Shown here: piece by piece, positions 28,504-37,574 of the stretch | How the letters are laid out: the number at the start of each line of letters is the position of its first letter | Numbering within the stretch: position 1 is the first letter of the stretch | Source: Pseudomonas putida | Lineage (GTDB): Bacteria > Pseudomonadota > Gammaproteobacteria > Pseudomonadales > Pseudomonadaceae | Reading direction: 5' to 3' | Assembly (NCBI GenBank): GCA_029953615.1 | Contig: CP124529.1 | Coordinates: 4,862,494 to 4,926,493 of the forward strand | Length of the DNA: 64,000 nt | Made by a program: the position numbers and the translations under genes | Notes under the pieces: generated by a model | The model's database searches: none | What the model saw: only the letters and a program-made list of their open reading frames with translations | What the model was told of the DNA's origin: nothing

Positions 28504-29403
28504 TTATTGCGCGCTGCGCGCCCGCGCTACCCGCGACCCGTTGTCGCGGCCCAGCACGCTGCTGATGCGGCGGCCGGCGGCGATCAGCCGGTCCAGGTCG
28601 ATGCCGGTTTCAATGCCCAGCCCCTGCAACATGTACACCACGTCTTCACTGGCGATATTGCCGGTAGCCCCTTTGGCGTAGGGGCAGCCGCCCAGCCCGG
28701 CCACCGAGCTGTCGAACACGCTGATGCCTTCGAGCAGGCTGGCATACACGTTGGCCAGGGCCTGGCCATAGGTATCGTGGAAGTGCCCGGCCAGCTGCCC
28801 GCGCGGTACCTGTGCCGAGACCACCTCGAACAGGCGCCGGGTTTCGCCGGCGGTACCGGTGCCGATGGTGTCGCCCAGCGATACCTCGTAGCAGCCCATG
28901 TCGTGCAGGGCGCGAGCCACTGGTGCCACTTGCTCGGCGCTGACCTTGCCTTCGTAAGGGCAGCCGAGCACGCACGACACGTAGCCGCGCACGCGCACGC
29001 CGTGGTTGCGGGCGGCTTCCATGATCGGTTCGAAGCGCTTGAGGCTGTCGCTGATCGAGCAGTTGATGTTGCGTTGCGAGAAGGCCTCGGAGGCAGCCGC
29101 GAACACCGCCACTTCCTTCACACCAGCGGCCAGGGCGTCCTCGAAACCGCGCAGGTTGGGTGCCAGCGCCGCATAGGTAACGCCCGGGCGCTGATGAATG
29201 CCGGCGAATACTTCGGCGGAGCCGGCCATCTGCGGCACCCACTTGGGCGAGACGAAACTGCCGACTTCGATATAGGCCAGGCCCGCGTCGGTGAGGTCGT
29301 CCACCAGGCGTACCTTGTCGGCGACGCTGATGGGCTGGGCTTCGTTCTGCAGGCCGTCGCGGGGGCCTACTTCGACCAGGCGGACGTGTTTGGGCAAGGA
29401 CAT
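28504..29403 (-). CDS. mvaB: Hydroxymethylglutaryl-CoA lyase
   Basis: 299 residues, usual length for the enzyme. The TIM-barrel catalytic signature starts at residue 8 (VEVGPRDGLQNEAQPI, catalytic Arg-Asp). Also present are the signature SVAGLGGCPYAKGATGN with the active-site Cys, and metal ligands in HFHDTYGQALAN. It cleaves HMG-CoA to acetoacetate and acetyl-CoA, the last step of leucine breakdown. The MerR gene ends 19 nt upstream on the same strand, so they are co-transcribed. The other leucine/isovalerate (liu) genes are not in the window. Confidence 0.95.
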   Translation of the reverse strand: MSLPKHVRLVEVGPRDGLQNEAQPISVADKVRLVDDLTDAGLAYIEVGSFVSPKWVPQMAGSAEVFAGIHQRPGVTYAALAPNLRGFEDALAAGVKEVAVFAAASEAFSQRNINCSISDSLKRFEPIMEAARNHGVRVRGYVSCVLGCPYEGKVSAEQVAPVARALHDMGCYEVSLGDTIGTGTAGETRRLFEVVSAQVPRGQLAGHFHDTYGQALANVYASLLEGISVFDSSVAGLGGCPYAKGATGNIASEDVVYMLQGLGIETGIDLDRLIAAGRRISSVLGRDNGSRVARARSAQ

Positions 29404-29422
29404 GGCGGGTTTCCTGTGGCGT

Positions 29423-29821
29423 TCAGCGGTTGTCTTTGTTGTTCAGGGTGGCGGCCAGGGCTTGTTCGCAGCGCTCCTGGGCGGTGTCCAGCTCCAGCTG
29501 CATCTGGTGGATGTCGAGCATCTGCTGTTCCAGCTGGGCGCGGCGCTCGGCGATTTTCGCCAGCATGCTGTTGAGCTGCTTGAGGTTGCCGCTGGAGGGG
29601 TCGTACAGCTCGATCAGCTCGCGGCATTCGGCCAGCGAAAAGCCGATGCGCTTGCCGCGCAGGATGAGCTTCAGACTGACCTTGTCACGTGCCGAGTAGA
29701 TACGCTCCAGGCCTCGGCGCTCGGGGCTCAGCAGACCCTGCTCCTCATAGAAGCGGATGGCACGGGTGGTGATGTCCAGCTCGCGGGACAGGTCGGAGAT
29801 GCTGTAGGTCTGGGTGCTCAT
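29423..29821 (-). CDS. MerR-family regulator, LiuR-like
   Basis: 132 residues. N-terminal winged helix YSISDLSRELDITTRAIRFYEEQGLLSPERRGLERIYSARDKVSLKLILRGKRIGFSLAECRELIELYDP, then a dimerising coiled coil (LNSMLAKIAERRAQLEQQMLDIHQMQLELDTAQERCEQAL). The C-terminus lacks metal-binding cysteine pairs; only one Cys is present, so a metal sensor is unlikely. The IRFYEEQGLL and ARDKVSLKLILRGKRIGFSL segments are typical of the LiuR group that controls leucine/isovalerate catabolism. It precedes mvaB in the same operon. Confidence 0.9.
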   Translation of the reverse strand: MSTQTYSISDLSRELDITTRAIRFYEEQGLLSPERRGLERIYSARDKVSLKLILRGKRIGFSLAECRELIELYDPSSGNLKQLNSMLAKIAERRAQLEQQMLDIHQMQLELDTAQERCEQALAATLNNKDNR

Positions 29822-29904
29822 GCTGGGGCTCGGCGTGGGGTATGCGGGTATCCTGAGGGCAGGTTGACGTTTACGTCAAGCAGGGCGCTGGATGTGTATT
29901 GCCT

Positions 29905-30008
29905 GTGCCGGCCTCTTCGCGGGCTTGCCCGCTCCCACAGGTATTGCATTGGCCTTGAGGGCACCGCCGCCCTTGTGGGCAGCGGGCAAGCCCGCGAAGA
30001 GGCCGGCA
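29905..30008. repeat. REP pair (cgcgggc subtype)
   Basis: 'ggcctcttcgcgggcttgcc' faces 'ggcaagcccgcgaagaggcc' between the MerR promoter and the end of the AraC gene. Confidence 0.85.
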
Positions 30009-30019
30009 CAGGAGAAAAG

Positions 30020-30898
30020 TTACTCAGACAACCCCGACCTGCGATACCCGTTCGGTGTCTGCCCACTCAACCGCTTGAACCACCGCGCAAAGTAGGTGGG
30101 GTCGGTAAACCCCAGGCTATCCGACAACTGCCCGATGCTCATCCGCGTATAGATCAGGTTGCGTCGCGCCTCCAGCAGCAACCGCTGGTGCACCACCTGC
30201 AGCGCGGTCTGGCCACTCAGCGCCCGGCACAGCTGGTTCAACTGCAAACTCGGAACATTCAGCCGCGCGGCAAATTCCTCCACCGACAGGTGCTCACGGT
30301 AATGTGCCTCGACCAGGCGCAGGTATTGCCCCAGCAGCTGGCGGTCGCGTTCATCGCGGTTGCGCGGCGCCTGCCCCAGCTGCTGGCGGCGGCTTATCCA
30401 CACCATCAGCGCCGTCACCAGCGCTTCGAGCAGGGCCGCCCGCGCCGGGGCGTTGCCCTGGTATTCCTGCTGCAGGGTATCGATCAGGCTGCGCAGGCGC
30501 ACCCGGTCCAGGCCCAGCGGGTAACACGCCGCCTTTGCCAGCACCGCCAGCGGCGCGCCCAGGCGCTGCTCCAGGTTTGCCACCAATGCCGTGCCAAAGG
30601 TCAGCACATACCCCTGGATATCGGCGCTGAAGCGAAAGCCATGCACGGTCATCGGCGGCACCACCTGGATTGCCGCTTCACCGATGGTGCTACGCACCCC
30701 CTCGATCTCCACCTCGGCCCGGCCGCGCTGCACATACAGCAGCTGGAACAGCTCGGCATGCTGGTGCGGCTTGATCTCCCAGTGGTGCAAACGGCTACGC
30801 GCCGGGATCGACTCGCAGTGCAGCAGATCGGTGCCGGGCCAGGGCTGGTTTTCGCCATAGAGCTTGAACAATGGGACGCCGGGAAGGGTGGACTTCAT
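30020..30898 (-). CDS. AraC-family regulator of pobA (PobC/PobR-like)
   Basis: 292 residues. The N-terminal cupin sensing domain (LHHWEIKPHQHAELFQLLYVQRGRAEVEIEG, VVPPMTVHGFRFS) is joined to a C-terminal double helix-turn-helix (LSVEEFAARLNVPSLQLNQLCRALSGQTALQVVHQRLLLEARRNLIYTRMSIGQLSDSLGFTDPTYFARWFKRLSGQTPNGYR). It is divergent from pobA with a 172-nt region between. AraC-type PobR/PobC proteins activate pobA with 4-hydroxybenzoate; gene order supports the same role. The ATG at 30898 fits the family; the longer frame to 31003 overlaps the promoter. Confidence 0.9.
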   Translation of the reverse strand: MKSTLPGVPLFKLYGENQPWPGTDLLHCESIPARSRLHHWEIKPHQHAELFQLLYVQRGRAEVEIEGVRSTIGEAAIQVVPPMTVHGFRFSADIQGYVLTFGTALVANLEQRLGAPLAVLAKAACYPLGLDRVRLRSLIDTLQQEYQGNAPARAALLEALVTALMVWISRRQQLGQAPRNRDERDRQLLGQYLRLVEAHYREHLSVEEFAARLNVPSLQLNQLCRALSGQTALQVVHQRLLLEARRNLIYTRMSIGQLSDSLGFTDPTYFARWFKRLSGQTPNGYRRSGLSE

Positions 30899-31010
30899 CG
30901 GGGTAGACCTGTCCGTTAATCGAACGATTTTTGTAAAAGTGCAGTTTTTATATCGAATAGCACAGTTAAGTGGCGGTTTTTGCCAGTAAAAATGCAAGGG
31001 CAAACCCTAA

Positions 31011-32258
<1,248 letters not shown>

Positions 32259-32277
32259 GGTCCGCTGCTGCCTGTCC

Positions 32278-32365
32278 TGGCCTCATCGCCGGCAAGCCCC
32301 ATAAGGATAGCGCTGACCTGAAGGCTTGCGCATTACCTGTGGGAGCTGGCTTGCCGGCGATCACG
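32278..32365. repeat. REP pair (cgccggcaagcc subtype)
   Basis: 'cctcatcgccggcaagccc' faces 'gagctggcttgccggcgatc' after pobA; the second subtype of REP in this window. Confidence 0.75.
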
Positions 32366-32393
32366 GGCGGAGCCCGTGCCATACAAGCCCTGT

Positions 32394-32579
32394 TTAGCGG
32401 ACCAGCAGCGCTTCGTCACGGCTTTCCAGCTCGGCACCTTGCCCCAGCAACTGTTGCAGGGTGCGCACGTCATCCTGGCGGGCGGTATTGTGCAGGCGGT
32501 TGTCCATGGTGTTGGTCTCGGCGTGGGCGGCAAGGCTGCTGCACAGGGCAAATACCATTGCAGCAAGTGATGAACGCAT
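32394..32579 (-). CDS. Short exported protein with one ankyrin-like helix pair, possibly truncated
   Basis: 61 residues from ATG 32579: signal peptide MRSSLAAMVFALCSSLAAHA, then DNRLHNTARQDDVRTLQQLLGQGAELESRDEALLVR and a stop. LHNTARQDDVRTLQQLLGQGAELESRD matches one ankyrin repeat, but the consensus after RD (GxTALxxA) is missing and the frame stops 29 nt from a REP arm. This looks like the N-terminal stub of a longer ankyrin protein cut by a REP-linked deletion, or a natural mini-protein. It is divergent from ggt. Confidence 0.55.
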   Translation of the reverse strand: MRSSLAAMVFALCSSLAAHAETNTMDNRLHNTARQDDVRTLQQLLGQGAELESRDEALLVR

Positions 32580-32697
32580 GGGGCGGGCTCCTCGATGACT
32601 TGCCTGCATCCTAGAAAAATCGCACCAAGGCTTGAAGTTAAGTTTGCGCATGACCCACAGTGCCCCGCTGAATAGATAAAAGGCAGGAAGCAAGCCG

Positions 32698-34488
32698 ATG
32701 AAATTCTCCACGCCGCTGATAAGTGCCCTGTGCCTGCTGGCTGCCAGTGGCTCGGCCTGGGGCGATCAGGTGCTACCGGCACCACCGGAACTGGCCTCTG
32801 GTTATCGCAGCGGCCTGCAGCCGGTGCATGCCAGCCGGCACATGGCCGCCGCCGCCAACCCGCTGGCCAGCGAAGCGGGGCGGGCAATGCTGCGTGCCGG
32901 TGGCAGTGCCATCGATGCCGCCATTGCCATGCAGATGGTGCTGACGCTGGTCGAGCCGCAGTCCAGTGGCATTGGTGGCGGGGCGTTCATCCTGTATTGG
33001 GATGGCAAGCGCGTCCAGGCATTCGATGGCCGTGAGGCAGCCCCGGCGGCGGTGACGGAACAATTGTTCCTGCAAGCCGATGGCTCAACCATGCCGTTCC
33101 GCTCGGCGCAAATAGGCGGGCGTTCGGTCGGTGTGCCGGGCGTACTGCGTGCCTTGAAGCTGGTCCACGAACAGCATGGCAAGCTACCCTGGCGAGACCT
33201 GTTTGCCCCGGCTATCGCGCTGGCACGTGGCGGTTTCCCGGTTTCCGCGCGGCTGCACACCTTGATCGAAGGCGATCCCTTTATTGCCCGGTCACCGGCC
33301 ATGGCCCGTTATTTTCTCGATGAGCAGAGCAGGCCCTTGGCGGTGGGTACGATGCTGCGCAACCCGGAGCTTGCACAAACCTTCGAGCGGATCGCCGCGC
33401 AAGGCCCTGACGTGTTCTACAGCGGCGAGATTGCCGAAGCCATCGTGGCCAAGGTGCGCAGCCACGCTAATGCCGGTTACCTGTCGCTGCAGGACCTGCA
33501 GCAGTACCAGGCCAAGCAGCGCGAGCCGGTGTGCAGCCCTTACAAGGCCTGGCAGATCTGCGGCATGCCACCGCCGTCGTCGGGTGGGGTGACGGTGTTG
33601 CAGACCTTGGGCATTCTCGAAGCAGTGCAGCGCGTCGCGCCACAACGCGATCTGGCAGCGCTGCGGCCGCTTGCCAGCTCGTCTGCGGCAGGCCTTGAGG
33701 CGCCGCCGCTGGCCGTGCACCTGATCGCCGAGGCCGAGCGGCTGGCCTTTGCCGACCGTGCCCAGTACCTGGCTGACAGCGATTATGTGCCGGTCCCGGT
33801 CAAGGCCCTGACCGACACCACGTACCTGGCCAGCCGTGCCGTGCAGATAAGCGACCACAGCATGAAGCGCGCTCGCCCGGGCCAGCCGCAGGGTGCCGAC
33901 CTGGCACTGGCGCCTGACCGTTCGCCACTGCGCATTTCCACCTCGCACCTCAGCGCAGTGGATGACAGCGGCCAGGCCCTGGCCATGACCACATCGGTGG
34001 AGGCCGCGTTCGGTTCGCACTTGATGGTCAAGGGCTTTCTGCTCAACAACACCTTGACCGACTTCTCGTTTATCCCCCGGGAGCAAGGCAAGCCCGTGGC
34101 CAACCGGGTGCAGCCGGGCAAGCGGCCGTTGTCGGCCATGGCGCCGACCCTGGTGTTCTCGCGATCATCGGGTGAGTTGTTGGCCAGCCTTGGCTCGCCG
34201 GGTGGCTCGCAGATTATCGGTTACGTGAACAAGGCACTGGTCGGCCTGCTGGATTGGCAACTCAACCCGCAACAGGCCGCTGGCCTGCCCAACTTCGGCA
34301 GCCGCAATGCCAGCACCGAAGTGGAGGCGGGGCTGGCCAGCCCGGCACTGATCCGGCAACTGGCGGCCTGGGGCCACGAGGTAACCCCCATGACCATGAC
34401 CAGCGGCATGCAGATTATCCAGCGTGCTGGCGAAGGCTGGTCGGGCGGTGCCGACCCTCGGCGCGAAGGCGTGGTTCTCGGCGACTAG
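32698..34488 (+). CDS. ggt: Gamma-glutamyltransferase
   Basis: 596 residues. Signal peptide MKFSTPLISALCLLAASGSAWG indicates a periplasmic enzyme. The large-subunit region contains MVLTLVEPQSSGIGGGAF and FDGREAAP (substrate Arg). The autocleavage point is the Thr in RISTSHLSAVD (about residue 417), followed by SVEAAFGSHLM, GFLLNNTL and RPLSAMAPTLVF, SLGSPGGSQI in the small subunit. It cleaves glutathione and transfers gamma-glutamyl groups. Length is slightly greater than the E. coli enzyme (580) because of an insert near 320 (RPLASSSAAGLEAPPL). Monocistronic; LysR gene follows. Confidence 0.95.
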   Translation: MKFSTPLISALCLLAASGSAWGDQVLPAPPELASGYRSGLQPVHASRHMAAAANPLASEAGRAMLRAGGSAIDAAIAMQMVLTLVEPQSSGIGGGAFILYWDGKRVQAFDGREAAPAAVTEQLFLQADGSTMPFRSAQIGGRSVGVPGVLRALKLVHEQHGKLPWRDLFAPAIALARGGFPVSARLHTLIEGDPFIARSPAMARYFLDEQSRPLAVGTMLRNPELAQTFERIAAQGPDVFYSGEIAEAIVAKVRSHANAGYLSLQDLQQYQAKQREPVCSPYKAWQICGMPPPSSGGVTVLQTLGILEAVQRVAPQRDLAALRPLASSSAAGLEAPPLAVHLIAEAERLAFADRAQYLADSDYVPVPVKALTDTTYLASRAVQISDHSMKRARPGQPQGADLALAPDRSPLRISTSHLSAVDDSGQALAMTTSVEAAFGSHLMVKGFLLNNTLTDFSFIPREQGKPVANRVQPGKRPLSAMAPTLVFSRSSGELLASLGSPGGSQIIGYVNKALVGLLDWQLNPQQAAGLPNFGSRNASTEVEAGLASPALIRQLAAWGHEVTPMTMTSGMQIIQRAGEGWSGGADPRREGVVLGD

Positions 34489-34558
34489 CCCTGTGCGTTG
34501 CGGTGCAGGAGGGGGCGTGTTAGAAGTCAGTCTTGTCATTCAATAGTTGAATACCAAG

Positions 34559-35440
34559 ATGTCTATCAACGTGAAATCGAATAGAGCACTGTTCGATCTC
34601 GACCTGCTGCGCGCCATTGTCGTGGTGGCCGATTGCGGCAGCTTCACCACGGCGGCCGCACGCCTGCACTCCACCCAGTCGACCATCAGCCAGAAGGTGC
34701 GCCGCCTTGAAGACATGGTCGGCCACCGTTTGCTGGTACGCGGCAACCGCGACGTGTTGCCGACCGATGCCGGGCAGACCTTGCTTGGCTATGCCCGGCA
34801 CATGCTGGCGCTGAACGATCAGATGCTCGAAGCCCTGGCCGGGGCGATGGTGGGCACTACCGTGCGCCTTGGTGTGCCCGAAGACTTTGTTGGCGGTCGT
34901 ACCACCAACGCGCTGTCGGCATTCAGCCGGCAGCACCCGCAGGTGAAGCTGGAAGTGACCAGCGGCCTGTGCCGTGACCTCAGCCAAGCCTACGACAACG
35001 GCGAACTCGACCTGGTGCTGCTCAAGCAGCGGCGCAATACCCGTGAAGGCGTGGCCTGCTGGCCAGAACGCTTGCAGTGGATCGACAGTGCGCGCACGCC
35101 GGCCTTCGAGCTGGACCCGATCCCGCTGGTCACCTTCCCGCCGCGCGGCCTGTACCGCGAAGACATGATCAACGCTATCGAAGGCATGGGCCGGCGCTGG
35201 CGCATCAGCTTTACCAGTTCCAGCCTCAGCGGCATCCAGGCGGCGGTCGCCGATGGCATGGGTATCAGCCTGCTACCGCCACGGGCGGCGACTGGCGAGC
35301 ACCGGGTACTGGGGGCAGAACAGGGGCTACCGGAGGTGGACAGCTATGAAATCGTCATCGTCCACCGACCGACGGCGGATGTGATGGTCAAGGCGCTGGC
35401 CGAGGTGATGACGCAGCTGCTGGCGGGTGGTGGTATCTGA
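34559..35440 (+). CDS. LysR-family transcriptional regulator
   Basis: 293 residues. Winged helix FDLDLLRAIVVVADCGSFTTAAARLHSTQSTISQKVRRLEDMVGHRLLVR, then an effector domain (VRLGVPEDFVGGRTTNALSAFSRQHPQVKLEVTSGL, YDNGELDLVLLKQ, AAVADGMGISLLPP). The ATG at 34559 is used rather than the TTG at 34547. It starts 70 nt after ggt in the same direction; no clear metabolic target is adjacent. Members with STQSTISQKVRRLE helix often regulate aromatic or transport genes, not decided here. Confidence 0.9.
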   Translation: MSINVKSNRALFDLDLLRAIVVVADCGSFTTAAARLHSTQSTISQKVRRLEDMVGHRLLVRGNRDVLPTDAGQTLLGYARHMLALNDQMLEALAGAMVGTTVRLGVPEDFVGGRTTNALSAFSRQHPQVKLEVTSGLCRDLSQAYDNGELDLVLLKQRRNTREGVACWPERLQWIDSARTPAFELDPIPLVTFPPRGLYREDMINAIEGMGRRWRISFTSSSLSGIQAAVADGMGISLLPPRAATGEHRVLGAEQGLPEVDSYEIVIVHRPTADVMVKALAEVMTQLLAGGGI

Positions 35441-35713
35441 CACGGCTGGGGTCGCTTAGCGGCCCATCGCAGCAACCCCAAAATTGCAGCATCAACGCTA
35501 GCTTCTGGGCGACAAATGATAGCGCACCAGCAGGTCGACATCCCACCCCGACCACATCGCGTTCAAACCATGTGCTGTCTGCTGCATTGACGCTTCCCGC
35601 AAGGCGGAAGTGGATTTCCGAATGCTCTTGAAGCTATTGGCTAAAGCCCCCAGGGCTGGGCGGAGCATAGGATCTGCCGGGCAAGTCCCTTAACGTCGTT
35701 ACAGGAAACCAAT

Positions 35714-35911
35714 ATGAAAAAAATTGCATTTATTACACTGCTGGCCGCCGCAGGTCTGGTTCAGGTCGCCCATGCCAACGATGCCGATTCCAGTGAGCAG
35801 CCTCAAGCTGGTCGCACGGTTATCCAGAGTATAGGAGCGCCAGCACCGGAATGCCCTGAAGGTACCTACCCGACTCCAATCGGTCATTGCCAACCGGATT
35901 TTGAACCTTGA
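35714..35911 (+). CDS. Small secreted peptide, unknown function
   Basis: 65 residues: signal peptide MKKIAFITLLAAAGLVQVAHA with a clear AxA cleavage, then a ~44-residue acidic mature chain holding QAGRTVIQSIGAPAPECPEGTYPTPIGHCQPDFEP. Two cysteines (ECPEGTYP..GHCQ) could make one disulfide. A ribosome site (acaggaaacc) lies 8 nt before the ATG. The preceding 273 nt (35441-35713) shows no other gene. I do not recognise a family. Confidence 0.7.
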   Translation: MKKIAFITLLAAAGLVQVAHANDADSSEQPQAGRTVIQSIGAPAPECPEGTYPTPIGHCQPDFEP

Positions 35912-35941
35912 GTGATACCGAGGCGCTCTGGTGGAGTCACC

Positions 35942-36541
35942 TCAGGGCTGACGCTCGGCTACAGCCCGTAGGGTTCTGAGGGTCACCACCGGAGCATCAA
36001 CCACGAAACGATTGGCAAGCCAGCCCGGCACATCTCCGGCCGGGTCGGCTTGCAACTGATACGTCACCTCGGTCTTGCGTTCACCCAATGGTCTCATCCG
36101 CCACTCACCGCTCAGGTGCTGCACGCGGATCAGCCCGTCAACCTTGGGGATTCTGCCCGGCTCGGCGCTCAAGCGCCGCACCAGCGTGCCGTCGTCCAGC
36201 CGCTCGCTGGTCACCTTCACCACGATGTCCCGCGGCATCGTCGGCCATGGCAGGTTGGTGGTCAGGTACACCCAGGTGTTTTCGCCTTGCACATCCAGCA
36301 AGCGCATCTCGGCGCAGGCGTACAGCCACTTGCAGGCCACCCGCAGGTTTTCCTGCAGGTCGGTGAGCGTACGAACGCTGGCTTTCATGGTGCTGACACC
36401 ACGGAATTGCTGGTAGGGCGAGTCGGGGGCGGCGCTCAGGTAAACGCGGATGCCTTCGCGGTTGTAGGCCAGGTTCCAGTCATCGTCGGCTGGGGCGGGT
36501 GTGCACAGCAGCAGGGCGGTGAGCAGCAGGCAGCGGTTCAT
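35942..36541 (-). CDS. Exported START-domain protein
   Basis: 199 residues with signal peptide MNRCLLLTALLLCTPAPA. The mature part matches START-fold lipid-binding proteins: DDWNLAYNREGIRVYLSAAPDSPYQQFRGVSTMKASVRTLTDLQENLRVACKW, WVYLTTNLPWPTMPRDIVVKVTSE and the C-terminal VTYQLQADPAGDVPGWLANRFVVDAPVVTLRTLRAV. Bacterial exported versions probably bind lipid or hydrophobic ligands; ligand unknown. The ATG at 36541 is chosen for the signal peptide. The terminator of the next gene lies just upstream. Confidence 0.85.
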   Translation of the reverse strand: MNRCLLLTALLLCTPAPADDDWNLAYNREGIRVYLSAAPDSPYQQFRGVSTMKASVRTLTDLQENLRVACKWLYACAEMRLLDVQGENTWVYLTTNLPWPTMPRDIVVKVTSERLDDGTLVRRLSAEPGRIPKVDGLIRVQHLSGEWRMRPLGERKTEVTYQLQADPAGDVPGWLANRFVVDAPVVTLRTLRAVAERQP

Positions 36542-36587
36542 GGCTGGTACCGCGGGGGATGGGTGTTTCAGTATGCGCGGCAAACAG

Positions 36588-36611
36588 AAAGCCCGCCAGG
36601 TTGGCGGGCTT
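36588..36611 (-). terminator. Rho-independent terminator of the cupin gene
   Basis: Read leftward: AAGCCCGCC, loop AACCT, GGCGGGCTTT then CTGTTT. It lies 20 nt past the ureidoglycine aminohydrolase-like stop at 36630 and upstream of the START gene. Confidence 0.8.
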
Positions 36612-36629
36612 GCGGGCATCAGCCAGGGC

Positions 36630-37466
36630 TTAACGCTTAGGGTTCAGCGTCAAATGCACGTGACGGTTCACGTCCTTGTACAGCAGGTAGCTGAACTTGC
36701 CTGGGCCGCCGGCATAGCAGGCTTGCGGGCAGAAGGCGCGCAGCCACATGAAGTCGCCGGCTTCCACTTCGACCCAGTCCTGGTTCAGGCGGTACACCGC
36801 CTTGCCTTCCAGTACGTACAGGCCGTGTTCCATCACGTGGGTCTCGGCGAACGGGATCACGCCGCCCGGCTGGAAGGTGACGATGTTCACGTGCATGTCG
36901 TGGCGCATGTCGGCCATGTCGACGAAGCGGGTGGTGACCCAGCGGCCTTCGGTGCCCGGCATTTCGATAACGGTGGCGTTGTCGCGGTGGGTAACGAAGG
37001 ACTCAGGTACGTCCAGGCCTTCAACCTTTTGGTAGTGCTTGCGCAGCCAGTGGAAGGTGACGTTGGACTTGCTGTTGTTGCGCAGGCTCCACTCGGCGCC
37101 CGGGGCCAGGAAGGCATAGCCGCCAGGTACCAGGGTGTGGTGCTTGCCTTCGACGGTGATGTCCAGTTCGCCTTCGACGATAAACACCACGGCTTCGGCG
37201 TTAGGGTCCAGCTCAGGGCGCTCGCTGCCGCCTTCCGGGGCTACTTCGACGATGTACTGGGAGAAGGTTTCGGCAAAGCCGGTCAGCGGGCGGGCGATGA
37301 CCCACATGCGCATCTTGTCCCAGAACGGCAGGTGGCTGGTGACGATGTCGCGCATCACGCCTTTAGGGATGACAGCATAGGCTTCGGTGAACATGGCACG
37401 GTCAGTCAGCAGCTCGGTCTGAGCCGGGTGCCCACCGTGGGGGGCGAAGTACGAATGGTTCGACAT
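36630..37466 (-). CDS. (S)-ureidoglycine aminohydrolase-like bicupin
   Basis: 278 residues made of two cupin domains: AYAVIPKGVMRDIVTSHLPFW, AVVFIVEGELDITVEGKHHTLVPGGYAFLAPGAEWSLRN in the first and FQPGGVIPFAETHVMEHGLYVLEGKAVYRLNQDWVEVEAGDFMWLRAFCPQACYAGGPGKFSYLLYKDVNRH in the second. The Mn ligands of UGHY (Glu, His, His, Gln) correspond to residues in FAETHVMEHG...QACYAG. The enzyme converts (S)-ureidoglycine to ureidoglycolate plus ammonia in allantoin breakdown. No allantoinase or allantoicase gene is near. The ATG at 37466 begins the conserved region (MSNHSYFAPHGGHPAQT). Confidence 0.88.
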   Translation of the reverse strand: MSNHSYFAPHGGHPAQTELLTDRAMFTEAYAVIPKGVMRDIVTSHLPFWDKMRMWVIARPLTGFAETFSQYIVEVAPEGGSERPELDPNAEAVVFIVEGELDITVEGKHHTLVPGGYAFLAPGAEWSLRNNSKSNVTFHWLRKHYQKVEGLDVPESFVTHRDNATVIEMPGTEGRWVTTRFVDMADMRHDMHVNIVTFQPGGVIPFAETHVMEHGLYVLEGKAVYRLNQDWVEVEAGDFMWLRAFCPQACYAGGPGKFSYLLYKDVNRHVHLTLNPKR

Positions 37467-37574
37467 GGACGATCTCGACGTTTGTTGTTCTCTCCCCATG
37501 CCGTGAACCGCACCGGCCGGTGCGGCGCAGGGGATGTGGCGACAGAATAGAGTCGAGTGTGTGCCATCCACAAA

